NCBI GenBank assembly: GCA_030522415.1
Contig: CM060104.1
Coordinates: 15,225,729-15,289,728 of the forward strand
From: Channallabes apus
Taxonomy: Eukaryota; Chordata; Actinopteri; Siluriformes; Clariidae
Reading direction: 5' to 3'
Length of the DNA stretch: 64,000 bases
A model generated the notes under the pieces. It did no database searches. It worked only from the letters and a program-made list of their open reading frames with translations, and was not told the origin of the DNA. Position numbers and translations under genes: made by a program. The first letter of the stretch is position 1; each line of letters begins with the position of its first letter. Shown here in pieces: positions 19,801 to 32,603 of the stretch.

Positions 19801-22040
19801 CATACAAGTATGCTCATAGTGTCCGAATCTGAATGACTTTAGGTGAGATTATATACAGGGAACACAGTTTACTGTAAAAATACTTTAATAGTGAAACTGT
19901 AAGTGTGAAAGATGTGAGGGTCCTTCAGCTAGCCAGTGGAGCAGAGTTAATGTTAGCTTTCCCAAAAACTGACTGCAAAGCACTACTCAGGGAGCTTCAG
20001 AGTACATAGAAAATAAGGCACTTTGCTTTGTATACTCATTGGCCCAATACAAGGAAGGACAAATAAAGAACATGAAAATGAGAAGTATATTGCACTGGCA
20101 AGCACATTCTCCGAAGCTCAGAATGGGGACTGAAGTCATGTATACATGGGCTAAATTGCTTTTAGGGGAAAAATAATAAAATAATTACTCATTATTTAGA
20201 TTGTGCACTTCAGAGCATTCTGACACATGGCACTGATTTAAAGCTATTATGATCTGCTATTAGGGTATGACCAGAGATAACATTCAGGCAGAGACAAGAG
20301 AATCTAGACAGCGTGAAACAGAGTGGTTAAAGCAGAGTAGATGTAAAAAATAAACTGCTTAAAATAATAGTCTAGATTTTTATTTATTTTAAAGGAGCAA
20401 TCATGGCTCTAAGTAAATAAGGCAGTTCCATGTAATGAATTCACCTGTTCGGTCCTTGTAACGTTTCTTATTCTGATTAAGAAATGTATGCCAGTAAAAT
20501 ATGACCAAGCTTCTCCTAAATATTCCTAAGTTCCTAAGCTCCTACAGGATTTATTCATACTCCAGACCTGTAGAAAAGCTGATGGAAATTGTACTAAGAC
20601 TACAGAACATGAAATGCATTAACTTCTGAGTGTTATGTAGAAATTAACCTAATTAACCATGTTAATTAACTTAACACTCTGTGTGTCTCACATGCTTTTG
20701 CTTAACACGGTAAAATGGTCATTCATATACGTTTGGATATTCCATTACGCACATTTCTTGTTTCTCTGACCATTAATAACCTTAATCATGTTCCATACTG
20801 TTTCAAGATGAAATGATTTTAGAGTGCAGTGATCATATGATAACACTTCATACAGCGCATTGAAGCCAGTGCTAGAAGGCTGGAATGACATTTAATTAAC
20901 TTGTTGGCATTTGTCTTTTGCTCACTCTCATGTGCATGTGGCATGGACGCAAACCACTTCATTTTCTGATTTCACAACAGAAGGGGGAACACTGGCATCT
21001 GTCATAATATAATGGAGTATATTGTTTTGAAAGCAAACAGAACCACTCAAGTGTTGTTCAGAAATACATAAACCAGCAGTTGAAGAACTATAATTTTCCC
21101 AAAGTAAAAAACCTTTGTGTCAGTGTTCTAAGCTAGAACCACAAGGAAATCATGGAGGAATAAATGTAAAGCTAATTTTCTTTAGGAACACAAAGTATCA
21201 TCTCATTATTTAAAATTAACCTTCAGGGATTTGTCACAGCATTCTGCTCCCATATTAAGTGGAGGTTTTGTTGCATTGCAGACATGAAATCGACCTCACT
21301 ACCTCCACTTGCTTTGAAATGCCGTTTTTAGAACAGGTCCAACACGTACTGGATCTATTTCTCATACTATGAGGCAATTAGTGAGCTCTTTGATGGCTTG
21401 ATAAAAACAGGCATAAATAGATTTTACAGCACAACAATTAATGAATACTAATTAAAAGGGCTTTGTTGATGACTTGAGAGGAAGATGAGTGAGTCTGTTT
21501 TTTTATCGCTTAATTGAAACCCTTTGTCACTTGTGCATTCGCGTGTGGATAAGTGTTCCGTGTCATTAGGGGTAAGAGAGGAAAATATAAATTGATTTGC
21601 ATAAACGTAATGCTTATTTGCATAAGCTGTAACATGTAACATACAAGTGAATACATCATATTTCAAAAGTAGTAGTATTATTCCTCCAGTTCTTTTTTGT
21701 CTAGTACCAAATCAACATTTACAGGTAAAATGTAAAAACATTTATATAATTATATAAAACATATATTGTAGATTCATTAGATTCATGTAAGATGAAATAT
21801 TTCAAGCCTTTTCTTTTTGATTTTATTTCGATTATTACACATTCATGATGATTTATGCTCATTAAAACCAAATATCCAAATTGAGTAAATTACTATTCAT
21901 ACAGTACAAATACTGTGTATCTCTGTTTTGTTCAGTACACACATGGGGAAGACTACTAACTTCACAGTTGTCCGGAACTTATCATCAACACTGGCCACAA
22001 GTAGCGTAAGCCACAGAAGATTCTTTATTGAAGTATATTT
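16860..22040. other. Intergenic DNA 3' of ctnnb1, no gene seen
   Basis: No frame has recognisable protein similarity and no transposon is clear. Notable small items are a 12-bp perfect inverted repeat (17846-17857 with 17891-17902), an RFX-type X-box word GTTACTAGGCAAC at 19287-19299, and a homeobox/POU-motif-rich block at about 21195-21660. Confidence 0.5.
21195..21660. promoter_or_regulatory. Candidate conserved noncoding enhancer
   Basis: The block is rich in TAAT/ATTA homeodomain cores and has two octamer-like ATTTGCATAA words about 20 bp apart near 21596 and 21617. It has no simple repeat or transposon signature. This composition is typical of vertebrate developmental enhancers, but conservation cannot be tested here. 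Confidence 0.25.
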
Positions 22041-22089
22041 ATGAAAAGTTGACTGTAAGAGGAAAATGTGGTAGGAAAAAGCACACAAG

Positions 22090-22760
22090 CAGCAGGGATG
22101 CAGCCTTAAGAAGATTGTCAAGCCAAGCTGATTCAAGAGCCTAGGAAAGTGTCACAAGCAGTGGAGTGAGGATGGAGTCATTCTCCTTTTGCAGAATAAA
22201 CTGTTGCATTCCTAGTATCAAGCCACTTCTGAACCAGAGATAACAAAAGTGGCTTACCTGGGCTAAGGAGAAAAGAAATTAACCATTTCTCAGTGGTCCA
22301 ATGTCCTCTTTTCAGATGGAAGAAAACATTGCATTTCGTTTGGAATTCAAGGTCCCTGAGTCTGGAGGAAGGAGCCCAGAATCAGAGTTGCTTTAATTAT
22401 ATTGTGACATTTCCAGTCAGTGATGATTTTTGGTGCCATTTTATTTGCTGGTGTTGGTCTACTACTTTTTATCTAGTCAAAAGTCAATGCAGCCAACTAC
22501 CAGAAGATTTTAGAGCACTTTATCCTTCCACTTTATCCTTGCTGGGATGGAGATGTCGGATTCCTTTTTAAACAGGACATATCATCCAGCTCACAGTGCC
22601 AAACCTACCACTGACTGGTTTGCTGAGAAACACCCAAGCCAACAATACAGATGGGCTGAAGGCTGCTATTAAAGCAACCTGGCTTTCAATAATGCCTCAG
22701 GCTGATCACCTCCATGCCACGTTTCTACAAGAAACTACAAGAAATTAAATGGATCTAGAG
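22090..22760 (+). pseudogene. Tc1/mariner transposase relic, copy A
   Basis: Plus-strand fragments translate to Tc1 transposase pieces: a KVNAANYQKILEHF-like stretch near 22480, preceded by segments matching a WSDESKF region (22290-22330) and followed by the C-terminal KATW..ITSMP region (22670-22720). Multiple stops and indels are present. A homologous relic lies at 56490-57059/58661-58815. Element ends are not identified. Confidence 0.7.
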
Positions 22761-22869
22761 CAGGAATACAACTGAACTATTGCCAGTAAAGGATTTTGAG
22801 AAAGTCTATTCAGACTCCAGTAACAGTGTAGCTTATATGTGAAAAATGGCACAAATTCCAGTGATTATT

Positions 22870-25372
22870 AACACAGCAAATTTCAATGTTAACATAACAA
22901 ATTTCCTGCTCTTGAATTGTGCTAGATGTGATGAAATGTTCGTCTCATCACATTACAATCGTCTCCAAGCCCATTTACCAAAATCTGCCTTTCTAATCTT
23001 CACTTTCAATGTAATTAATCCAAAAGTTATTTAAAGCATATCTAGACTTTTCTTTCTGAAGTTTTATAGATACTGATCATATGTCCTACAGAGTCTCTTG
23101 AATGATTTTCAATGCTGATGGTTATAGGTATCATGAAAAAATTTTATCAGCTTCCTGCATTTTTTCCTGCTAATATTTCTCCCACCTCATTATATTATGA
23201 TTATTATGATGATGATGATGATGATTATTATTATTATTATTAGAAGTAGTGGCAGTAAATTTGTTTGGCCTTCGATTCTTTAATTTTAAGGCTGCCTTTC
23301 ATGCATCCCATCATGCATAGTGGCCATTGTATAGGACATACCTCTAGAGGCAGTGGGTTTGCGGCAGAAGCATCTGGGGTTGCTTTAGTTGGTCAGGTCT
23401 AGGCTCAGCAATGTTATGTGGTAATAAATTATGTCAGCTGATAATGTAAATATACTGAATGACCAGGTTATCAAATCAATCAAGCTTTTTCCCCCCTGAT
23501 GGCACTGGCATACTACACGACTTGGGATATTGTGAAAGAGCATAAGAATATGTGAGCATGAGGAATCATTTTAAACATGAACTGGCCACAGCACTGTGTG
23601 CTAATATCAATTGTAAAAGTAATTTTTTTGAGTAGTGTTTTACTGGTGATTATACTTTAGGTTGGGGAGAAAGCACCAGGTTCCTTATTTCACTATAATG
23701 TCTCTTAGTCTATTACTATTTGATAAAAAAAATAAAAATCTTTATCTCCATCAGAACTTAGCAGAATATTGCTAGCTCTGTGAACATGATAACTAGTCTT
23801 TGTTCTTTCAAAGCCCTTTTTCTTCTTTTTTTTTATTAAAAAAAAAAAAAAACCTGATACTCCCCCTGAAGTAAAAAAAAAATTAAACATACTTCATACT
23901 TTGATAAGGGAATAAAATGAGTTAATAATCTTATATGCAGAGGGCTCTTTATTATTATTCTCACACTCAATCCAAAATGTTCTCTTTTCAAAGCTTTTTC
24001 TCCTTTATTAGCTTGTAATTTCCTAGAAACAAAATTAAACCTCCCTGTGACAGATCCATAATAAGTTATATTGAAACCTTTTTCTAACAAAACTTTTCTT
24101 GTGTTCAAGACTCTTCTCTCATTAATTTGACAAAGATTGAAACTTAAAAAAAAAATTATTAGTTATCATCTTGGTAATGAGACCTTTGCTACAATCAGAG
24201 AATCGGTTACCCAAAAGATGATGGACAGTCAGTACAAAATATTTCATACACAACACCCACAATTACTAAAGCCTCAAAGAGGCTACACATGTGATTAAAT
24301 TAAATCATTGTGGCTACATACATAGTTCATATTTTCTGATTTCTACATGCAAGCCACCAGAATTTAATAGCTTTTATTTCTTTTTTATAAGGTATACTTT
24401 ATTAAGGTATATGCTTGCTTTAATCTCAGCAATTTCAAGGTTGATGTCCTTCCCTCATTCTCAAAACTATTTATACGTTTGAAGAGTCTTGCAATCACTT
24501 CAAAGAACAACTAACTGACAAATGTGATGTGGGTTGCCAGGTTTCATCCCATCCTAACTACAACTCAAACACAAAAATCAATTAAACAAAATGGTACTAA
24601 TGAACAATTTTGGTTCATCCTGTCTTACTCTGCTAAAATATAAAACCAATTTTATCATATTTCTGTATAAACAAAATCCACTTAAATGCTGTAAGCTCAC
24701 ATGCATTGCATGCTGTGCACAGAGGTTTTATATCTCTGCAGGGCACTCCACGAAAAGAATAATTTAATTAATTTTTGAAAAATAATTATTGCATGTACAA
24801 TTTAGTGCCCGTGTATTTCATCAATCTTAAAAATTCTTTTTTTAAATGGTAATAATAGAACATATTCTCAAAAAAAATCATGTGGCTAAATGCTGGTTAG
24901 AAAAACCCCATTTTGATTTCACTGCATCTAAATATTATAAAAGATTTCTGTTCTTTCTGGAAAGATAAGAAAGCCATTACCTAAAGTAGAACTGATTAAA
25001 AAAATATAAGATGACTACTTTTGATTGGGAGAGACGCTGTTTTAAAAACAATTATTTAGTCGCATTTGACAAATGACAGAATGCAAAATGATGTTTCATT
25101 TAGTTTTCTTTTTCAGTGTTTTTCAATGTTTCTAGAGCATATTCCCTTACAGATCATGCATAATATTTAAACCCAAATATGAAAACAGGTATGAGTGTAT
25201 AAGTTTTTTTTAGTACAGAGATACAAATACTGTGGTTATTCTTAGTTGGAATGTTTGTACTTGCATGGCTGAACATACAAATTCTTCCAGCTTGCATCAT
25301 TGTGCATGTTTTTGTTTTAAACATTGCTAGATGTTTAATATAATGTATTTTTATATAATATGTAGTATAACA
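22870..25372. other. AT-rich intergenic DNA, no gene seen
   Basis: Contains a (GAT)n(TAT)n tract at 23208-23241 and long A/T runs (23820-23880). No coding or transposon similarity recognised. Confidence 0.5.
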
Positions 25373-25698
25373 CTCACTCACCCACTCATCGCCTATACCG
25401 CTTTATTCTGTATACAGGGTCACAGGGGGCCTGGATACTGGTTCCCAGGAAACTTAGGGCATGAGGCAGGGTCCACCCTGAACAGGGTGCCAATCCATTG
25501 CAGGGCACACACGCGCTCACTCTGTGGACAATTTGGGAACATCAGTAAGCCTAATTCACATCTTTGGAATGTGGGAGGAAACCAGAGCGCCCAGAGGGAA
25601 GCCACCAAGCATGGGGAGAACATGCAAACTCCATGCACGCAGATCCGAAGCAGGAATTGAACCCTCAACTTTGCAAGGCAACAGTGCTGCCTTATGTG
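25373..25698 (-). mobile_element. tRNA-derived SINE, family 1
   Basis: On the minus strand this reads as a tRNA-like head (right end) followed by the teleost SINE body (GGAGTTTGCATGTTCTCCCC-like word near 25605-25640) and a short GAGT-type tail at the left end. It is flanked by an 8-bp duplication gtataaca (25365-25372 and 25699-25706). Same family as 45524-45853 and 53581-53871. Confidence 0.85.
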
Positions 25699-26189
25699 GT
25701 ATAACAGAGTTTTAATATTTTATTATAAAACTTAAATAGTATTTTGACTATGCTTTAGCTGTCAGACAGATGGCCTCACATTTGCCTCTAGAATACTGTG
25801 GTATACAGAGGAGTTCATGGTCAAATCTATGACAACAAGACAAGATATATCTGCTGAAATGCTTTTTGGTTTCCCTGAAATATGGCAATGGAGATTAGAG
25901 CCAAACAGTTTCTATTTCATTACATCTCTCCATAGGATCTTGTTCCAGAAGGCTTGTGCTTTTTTTCAGATGCAGATTTTTTTTGTTTATTTCTCTGAGC
26001 ATTGCAAGGTCTGACCTTGGGGTGAATGTTCTGCGCTGCCCATTACTCGCCAGATCGGCAACTGTCTCAAATACATTTTCACTGTAGCTTTTCTCACTGT
26101 AGAACAATTAATTCAAAATTGTACAGAAATGGTTTTATAACCCTTTCCAAATTGATGTGCATCAATTCAATTCAGTCCATTCCAGCAAT

Positions 26190-26345
26190 TCAGTGGCCTC
26201 CTGATCGGAATGTGCTGGGGTTTGAACCACTATTGTGCCCTTGAGCAAGCTTGACTAAGAATGTATTTTTTAACTCTCAACTGCTCAGATGTAAAATGTA
26301 AGTCGCTCTGGATAAAGGTGTGTACCAAATGCTGTAAATGTAATG
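26190..26345 (+). mobile_element. SINE fragment, tRNA-derived family 2
   Basis: Carries the family 3' word AAGTCGCTCTGGATAAAGG and a box-B-like GGTTTGAACCACT, shared with the minus-strand copy at 44949-45138. The tRNA head is truncated. Confidence 0.65.
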
Positions 26346-27921
26346 TAAAATAATGTAAAATTGCTTCTCTAGGAACATTTACTTTTTTTATTTATATTTT
26401 CCTCTTGGCATTGTGTTAACACATAACCGAATGCTCCAGACCAGCAAATTGCCCAAACCGATGCTGTTATAGAGGTCTGATCACCTACTGATAATCAATT
26501 TAGCAAGGTCTGATTAAGTGCACTTAACTACTGTGGATGCAGTAAGGAAATACTTATTATATTCACCTTTTCATAAATAAATAAAAAAAAATGGCATGGT
26601 AAAAAGGTTATATGTTGTTCATCTGAGGTTGTATTTGCTTAATACTGCTATGACTGCTATGATGATTTGTATGTTTTTACAAAAAGACACATTTAAAAGT
26701 AACTGGTATGTACTACACCCAGTGACTATACCCAGTATATGCCGTACATGACTATGCTCAGTATGCACTATACCCAGTGATTTTACACCCATGGTGTAAA
26801 CTTTGGGCATTAAAAGAAATCAGTTCAGAAACTGTTGAAAATTACAAACCTCTGTTGTCTACTAATGTTTGATAGCAAATTTAGTCCAAATGATATTATC
26901 ACCTTGAAATAGGGGCCAATTCACACCTGAGCCAGCATTTAGTGGTAACATTGTTCCACAAAGAGCTCAGCAACTTAGTGGGAGAATTTGAGTGGGTGTG
27001 CTGTTTCTGAGTACTGATAAGCAGCTGGGACGAACACTAATGCAGATATGTGGAGATAGCATTGTTTTCCTCCTAACACAATGCAGCATAGATCAGGATG
27101 ATGGGATGGAGAAGAGATAAGACTGGAAATACTTAGAGGAATAGAGTTGCATTAGCTCTACTTTTAAAGTTGAACAAGCAACATCATTGAGCTAGATACC
27201 TGCTAAAATCCAACCTGTACCAGGTTGAAATAGTGGGCATATGCTAATTAGCTAATTCAGCAATGCACTGAGTATGTGTTATTCCTTTTTTATTAAATGT
27301 ATATTTTTTATGTTTCTATTTTCATATAATTTAACACCTATTGTATATTCATAATTTAACCTTATATATTTTTTTAAGAAAAAAAAAACTCTTCTGGCCT
27401 ACAGAAGCTTTCTTTGGTGTTTCCGTTCTATAGAACATTACACTTCTTAAAATTACCTTCCCTCTGTGAAAAGGAAGTAATCCGAAGAAAATTAGAAAAA
27501 AGCCTTATGCACATATGCTACACATAAGTCTAACATATCTGAAAAATAAGTAAATAACATAAAACCTTAACATGCTAATCAAGTAAAGGTCACATAACAG
27601 AACCTCACATAAACCCCCATTAACAACTCGATTCCTACTGTACCATCTTAGTCCTCGTCGTGCCAAAAGCATATGTAGAATACCTTTTCAAAACAAGCTC
27701 CTGTCTAGTGGTGGTGAAACAGCGTGCAAATCTGTGGTTGTGAACCTCACCTGCTGGCCCATGGTTCCATACCTGGGTCAATACTCTTTCATGCAGCAGC
27801 CAAAGTGAGAGAGGAGGACCATTGCTGCTGTCATGCTGTGATGGGGTGCATGCTGTAGGGGTGGCCAGAACCGAGATAATGAGCACAGCTCTCAATCCCA
27901 GGAGTGCGAGCACATCGTGTG

Positions 27922-27927
27922 TGTATT

Positions 27928-27966
<39 letters not shown>

Positions 27967-27980
27967 CAGAGAGAGAGAGT
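27922..27980. repeat. (GT)n(GA)n microsatellite
   Basis: About 30 bp of GT repeats pass directly into about 28 bp of GA repeats. Confidence 0.95.
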
Positions 27981-29508
27981 GTCTGCTAGAACCGCTGTCC
28001 TCCTCCTACCTCTGCATAATTCATAGATTTAATACAGACAGCCACTCGCCCCCTGTCCTGGGAGCACTGTATGTGTGCATGTGCTATAAGTGTATATGTC
28101 TCTCTCGCCTTCGAACACTTTCACTCGTTCCCCAAACAGTGACTGTATCTCCCCTTTTCTTATTAGCACTTTTCACATATTAGCAAACAGGGTTTATTGT
28201 TTATTTACAGATAATTAACTGAGATATCAGCAGTACATTCAGAAAGCATGCTACCCAGAAGCTCAAGGTATTAAATATATAAACTCCATTTCATATAACA
28301 TTCAGTATAAGCACATTCTTAGAAACAAAACACAGAGAAAAAAAATCTTTGACACTGAACTAACTAGAAAAAATTATATCTAAAATATCTTAGCATGGCT
28401 AGTTTCAAAGTAATAAGGGGCCTCATGTGCATGCCTCAAAATATTGACAGACCGATTGCCTTGCTGTAATCCTGGAGAGCATTAATATGACATGGGTTCT
28501 TGTATGAATGTTGCATTTACACAAAAGTGATGAGTACACCAAGATTTCTCACACACTGGAATGCATTTTCTCTAAACTGAAAGACTACATGACCACACAT
28601 TATTAGAAAAGTAGCAAAACTACCAGGATGCTTTAATGTCATGGTGAACACCTACACCATCAAAATGAAATTTGGAGCAAATTACTACACCGACAGAGCA
28701 ATAATACTGCTATCAGAGATTAAAAAAATAAAAATAAAAATAATAATAATAATAAATAAATAAATATATATAATTTCTTTTACTCAGCATTTGCAGCATG
28801 CCAATGATTTGTAAAGGGCAAACGTTTTTAAATTACATAACTAATATAGTAACAAGATTGCCATTGTGAACTCATGATTCATTCATTTTGAGAAGTAATA
28901 ATGTTGTCACAGGGAGTTTAGAATGAGCCATAAAGAGCTGTGAACCAGAAAGGGTTCTTTTTGGATGTTCTTTTCTCTTTTTGAGAATAATTCAGGTATT
29001 TACTCAGAACCCTAAAATAAAGTGTTTTCCCTTAGAAGGGACCAAAAACTTAGGATGCTAAGAATGTATATGAATAAAGTAATAAAAAGCGATTCCAAGA
29101 TTGTAGTTCCATTTGCGCTGTACTAATATAACATTTACAATTTAGAATGCAAAGATAAACTACTTTAAATTACATGTTTACCACAGTGAAAGTGTCCTTT
29201 AGAACAATCAGGGTATATTTTTCGGATACATAACTTAAAATACTAATTCAAGACACCTAGAGCAGATTAAAATGTTTGGCCTTACCAAGCCTACTATACC
29301 TAATCTTCCCTGGAATATAGCCACCCAAATATCACTCAAAAAAATCATTATTTCTCAAAAAGAAGTTGCTTCATCTAAATTTTCTGCAGATCAGGGGAGA
29401 AGAAAATTTTTTCCCCTCATTTTTTTTTATTTTATATTGACAGTGCCACTTTGAATGTAATCCAAATGAGAAATTAATAGTTAATAAATTAAATTATTTT
29501 ATATATTT

Positions 29509-30450
29509 TACACTCCATGAGCGCTTTATTGGAAATACTATGCTAATACTGGGTAGGGTCTCAAAACAACCTAAATTTTTCATGGCATGGATTCAAGTCC
29601 CTGGTGACATGATAGCATCACACAATTCTTGCAGATTTTTTTATGTGCTCATTCATGCCACAAAGCTCCCACATCCCAAATCTATTTGGGGTCAGGGCCA
29701 GTGATTGGGAAAGTATTAAACCCATTGTCATGTTCATGAAGCCAGTTAGAGAAAAATGTTTGTGACATGGTGCATTAAGTAGCCATTAGAAGGTGGTGAA
29801 TTGTGGCCATAAAGGAATCCAAGTGATGGCATTCAAGAGATGATTGATTGGTACTGTCAAGCCCTAAGTGCGCCAATAAAACATTCCCCACATCATTACA
29901 AGACCTCCACCAACCTGGACTGTGGGAACAAGGCAGGTTGTGTCCATGGATTCATTCTGTTGTGCTTCAGCAGAAATTGATTAATTAGATCAGGCAACAG
30001 TTTTCCTGCTTCAACTATCTAGTTTTGGTGAGTCTGTGCCCACTGCAGCCTCAGCTTATTGATCTGCAGTTGCATCCCAATTGCTATGCATATTTGTGAA
30101 ATGGTTTTTGCTCTTCACAATTGTATAGAGTTATGGTAGCCTTTTTGTCAGCTCGAACCTGTCTGCCTATTCTCCATTGACCTCTCTCATCAACAAGACA
30201 TCCGCATCAGCAGAAATGCCACTCACTGGACGTTTTTTCTTTATTGCACCATTTTATGGAAACTCTAGAGACTGCTCTGCCTGAACATCCCAGGAGGTCA
30301 GCAGTTATGGAAAAAAACTTAAAGAAGCCTGTCTGGTACCAACAATCATGCCCTAGTCAAAATCACTAAGGTTACATTTTACCCATTCTAATGGTTGCTG
30401 TGAACATTAACTAAAGCTGCTGTCCCACATGTGCATGGTTTTATGCATTG
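29509..30450 (-). mobile_element. Degraded Tc1/mariner transposon
   Basis: The left end ACTCCATGAGCGCTTTATTG is the degraded terminal repeat of a widespread fish Tc1-like family. The interior aligns collinearly with that family's minus-strand transposase: DDE-region words (29760-29900), then the N-terminal HTH region (about 30290-30400, PGMFRQSSLES-type sequence). There are many indels and stops. The right terminal repeat is lost or truncated near 30450. Confidence 0.75.
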
Positions 30451-30459
30451 GAGACACAC

Positions 30460-31418
30460 TGACCAAAGACAAAAAACTTTAAATGATTTTTTACATTTAT
30501 AATAGAGATGCATGGTCGATCAGCCAGTGAACAGAATTGGCTGTTTTTCAGCTGAATGAGCAGCCTTGAATAATCGATTCTGAATAATCTGATATATAGG
30601 ATATATCTGGTGGTAACTGATGATTCCCACTCCTAATTAAGACCATTAACAGTAAAAGCATCTACGTTTTGGGTTCTCCTTGTGCAACTGGGGCACCTCT
30701 GTCCCCTCTGGGAATGGCTCCACAGGTCCTCTGTCATATGCTGCGGTGTTTGGGACCAGGACGTTAGCAGCGGTCCTTTAGCAGCTGTGGGTTGCAGGGT
30801 GAGGTCTCTGTGAATTGGACTGGTTTTATCCTGTGGATCCCATGGGTTCTTGATCGGATGGGTATCCTGAGATTTTGGAGGCCGGGTAACCAGGCTTGGG
30901 CTTTTTGCCTGCTAGGCCTTGTGTGTGGTGGGCATTCTAATGTGCTTAGCATTGACTTTTCCTGCAGTTTCTGCTCCATTGGCTTTTCTATGGAATTGGG
31001 CATAGCGAGCTGACCTCTGTTCCCTGCATGCATAGCTGAGCCTTACATGACTATGATTCTGTGACCAGTTTAAAGTTTTGATTACAGGTGGTAGCCTTTC
31101 TGTGCCAGCATAAAAATTTCTTCGACAGCACTCACTGGATTGACCAACACAGAGTACAATGGGAAAGTGCAAGGAAGACAGTGAAGATCTGAGAAAGAGG
31201 ACAGCACTGTAGTTTTAAACAAGTAAGGAAAACCTCTTGGAGCAATCTCTAAACAACCACACAACCACTGATTCCAAGATCTGTTCAAACAACTGTACAA
31301 GGACAAGTAAAAAAAGAAAATAAAATTATGAAAAAGAGGAGTTTTAAAAAAATTCTGACAAAAACTGTCCATGCTCTGTAGGTCAAAAAGTCTGTTCATA
31401 TATTTCAAATAATATCAA
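30460..31418. other. Unclassified GC-richer block
   Basis: 30670-31030 is more GC-rich than its surroundings and open in several frames (e.g. minus 30764-31033). I recognise no family. It may be an unclassified repeat. No start, splice or domain evidence supports a gene. Confidence 0.3.
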
Positions 31419-31426
31419 CATATATT

Positions 31427-32453
31427 CAGAGGTGTCAAGTAACGAAGTACAAATACTTCGTTACCTTACTTAAATAGAAATTTTGGGGATCTATACTTTA
31501 CTGGAGTAATTATTTTTCAGCCGACTTTTTACTTCTACTCCTTACATTTTCACACAATTATCTGTACTTTCTACTCCTTACCTTTTAAAAATAGCTTCGT
31601 TACTCCTATTTTATTTCAGCATGTCATTAAAAAAAAAAAAACCGCGCCATCCGGATGGATCGAATTCGATTGTGGTTGGATGAGAAGTATAAACATACCA
31701 TTCCGACACCCTATTGGTTGGTACGCGATCCACCGCACCTGCACATGACGTCACGTCACACACTCCAGCAAGGACGTTTGAATAAAACAGCATTTTCGGT
31801 TGATAATACCCCTATCTCACCTATGCGCTTTGACTCACTGTGAGATGCGGTGTTATAACCCTATATCACCTACGCGGTTTCGTGCAGTGGCCATAAGTAG
31901 GGTTCATCATGATTCACAGTGAGTTTTTGCGCTGTGATTACGTTTCCATCTTTCCGCGTGAAAAATTTAAGTTTCATTTTTTTGGCGGTCCTTGTGGAAG
32001 CTTGCAGACCTTGCAGAACTTCGCGGCAGCTCACGGTGCCTAACATCGCATCTCACCGTGAGTCAAACCGCATAGGTGAGATAGGGGTATACGATACGGT
32101 TGTGATAAGTAAAAAAAAAAAAAAGCATTCTTTTTCAATTTCCATATACAGTATCCCAAATCACTATGGCCATTAAAAAATACAACAAAAAAACAACACT
32201 TTTTTTTTATTTTATGAGGTGTTAGTGCAGTATATAGGCCCGTGGCACAGCCTAAGCTTTGATCCTTAATGCTTTTTTCCCCCTTCACGTTACTTTTACT
32301 TTTATACTTTAAGTAGTTTTGAAACCAGTACTTTTACACTTTTACTTGAGTAAAAAGCTTGAGTTGATACTTCAACTTCCAAAGAAGTCTTTTTAAACCC
32401 TAGTATCTATACTTCTACTCAAGTAATGAATGTGAATACTTTTGACACCACTG
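31427..32453. mobile_element. Non-autonomous hAT element with perfect 8-bp TSD
   Basis: Termini CAGAGGTGTCAA (31427-31438) and TTGACACCACTG (32442-32453) are inverted with one mismatch, and the element is flanked by identical catatatt (31419-31426 and 32454-32461). Eight-bp duplications and CAG...CTG ends define hAT. A subterminal 11-bp palindrome lies at 31439-31464. No transposase is present. A second element with 50-bp inverted repeats (31806-32090) lies inside. Confidence 0.92.
31806..32090. mobile_element. Nested MITE-like element with 50-bp inverted repeats
   Basis: Arm 31806-31855 matches the reverse complement of 32041-32090 with only a few mismatches. A further partial direct copy of the arm's first half lies at 31858-31880 (CCCTATATCACCTACGCGGT). 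Flanking A-runs are present at 31629-31640 and 32110-32123. It has no coding capacity, and no convincing TSD was found. Confidence 0.7.
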
Positions 32454-32603
32454 CATATATTTAGAAAATATGGTTATATGTAATTTCTTTGGACAACTTG
32501 CTTACGTTTGTGGTTTTTAATTATCTGCTACATGAGTAATTAGGTTGTAAGGATCTGTTGTGTCTTAACATAAAAAAGGAACAGACTGCTTTTTATCGGC
32601 CTT

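Larger units (their letters stand above)
25707..29508. other. Intergenic DNA, no confirmed gene
   Basis: Holds a SINE fragment at 26190-26345, a (GT)n(GA)n microsatellite at 27922-27980 and a possible minus-strand exon at 27635-27913, described in the findings. Otherwise AT-rich with no recognised coding. Confidence 0.5.
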
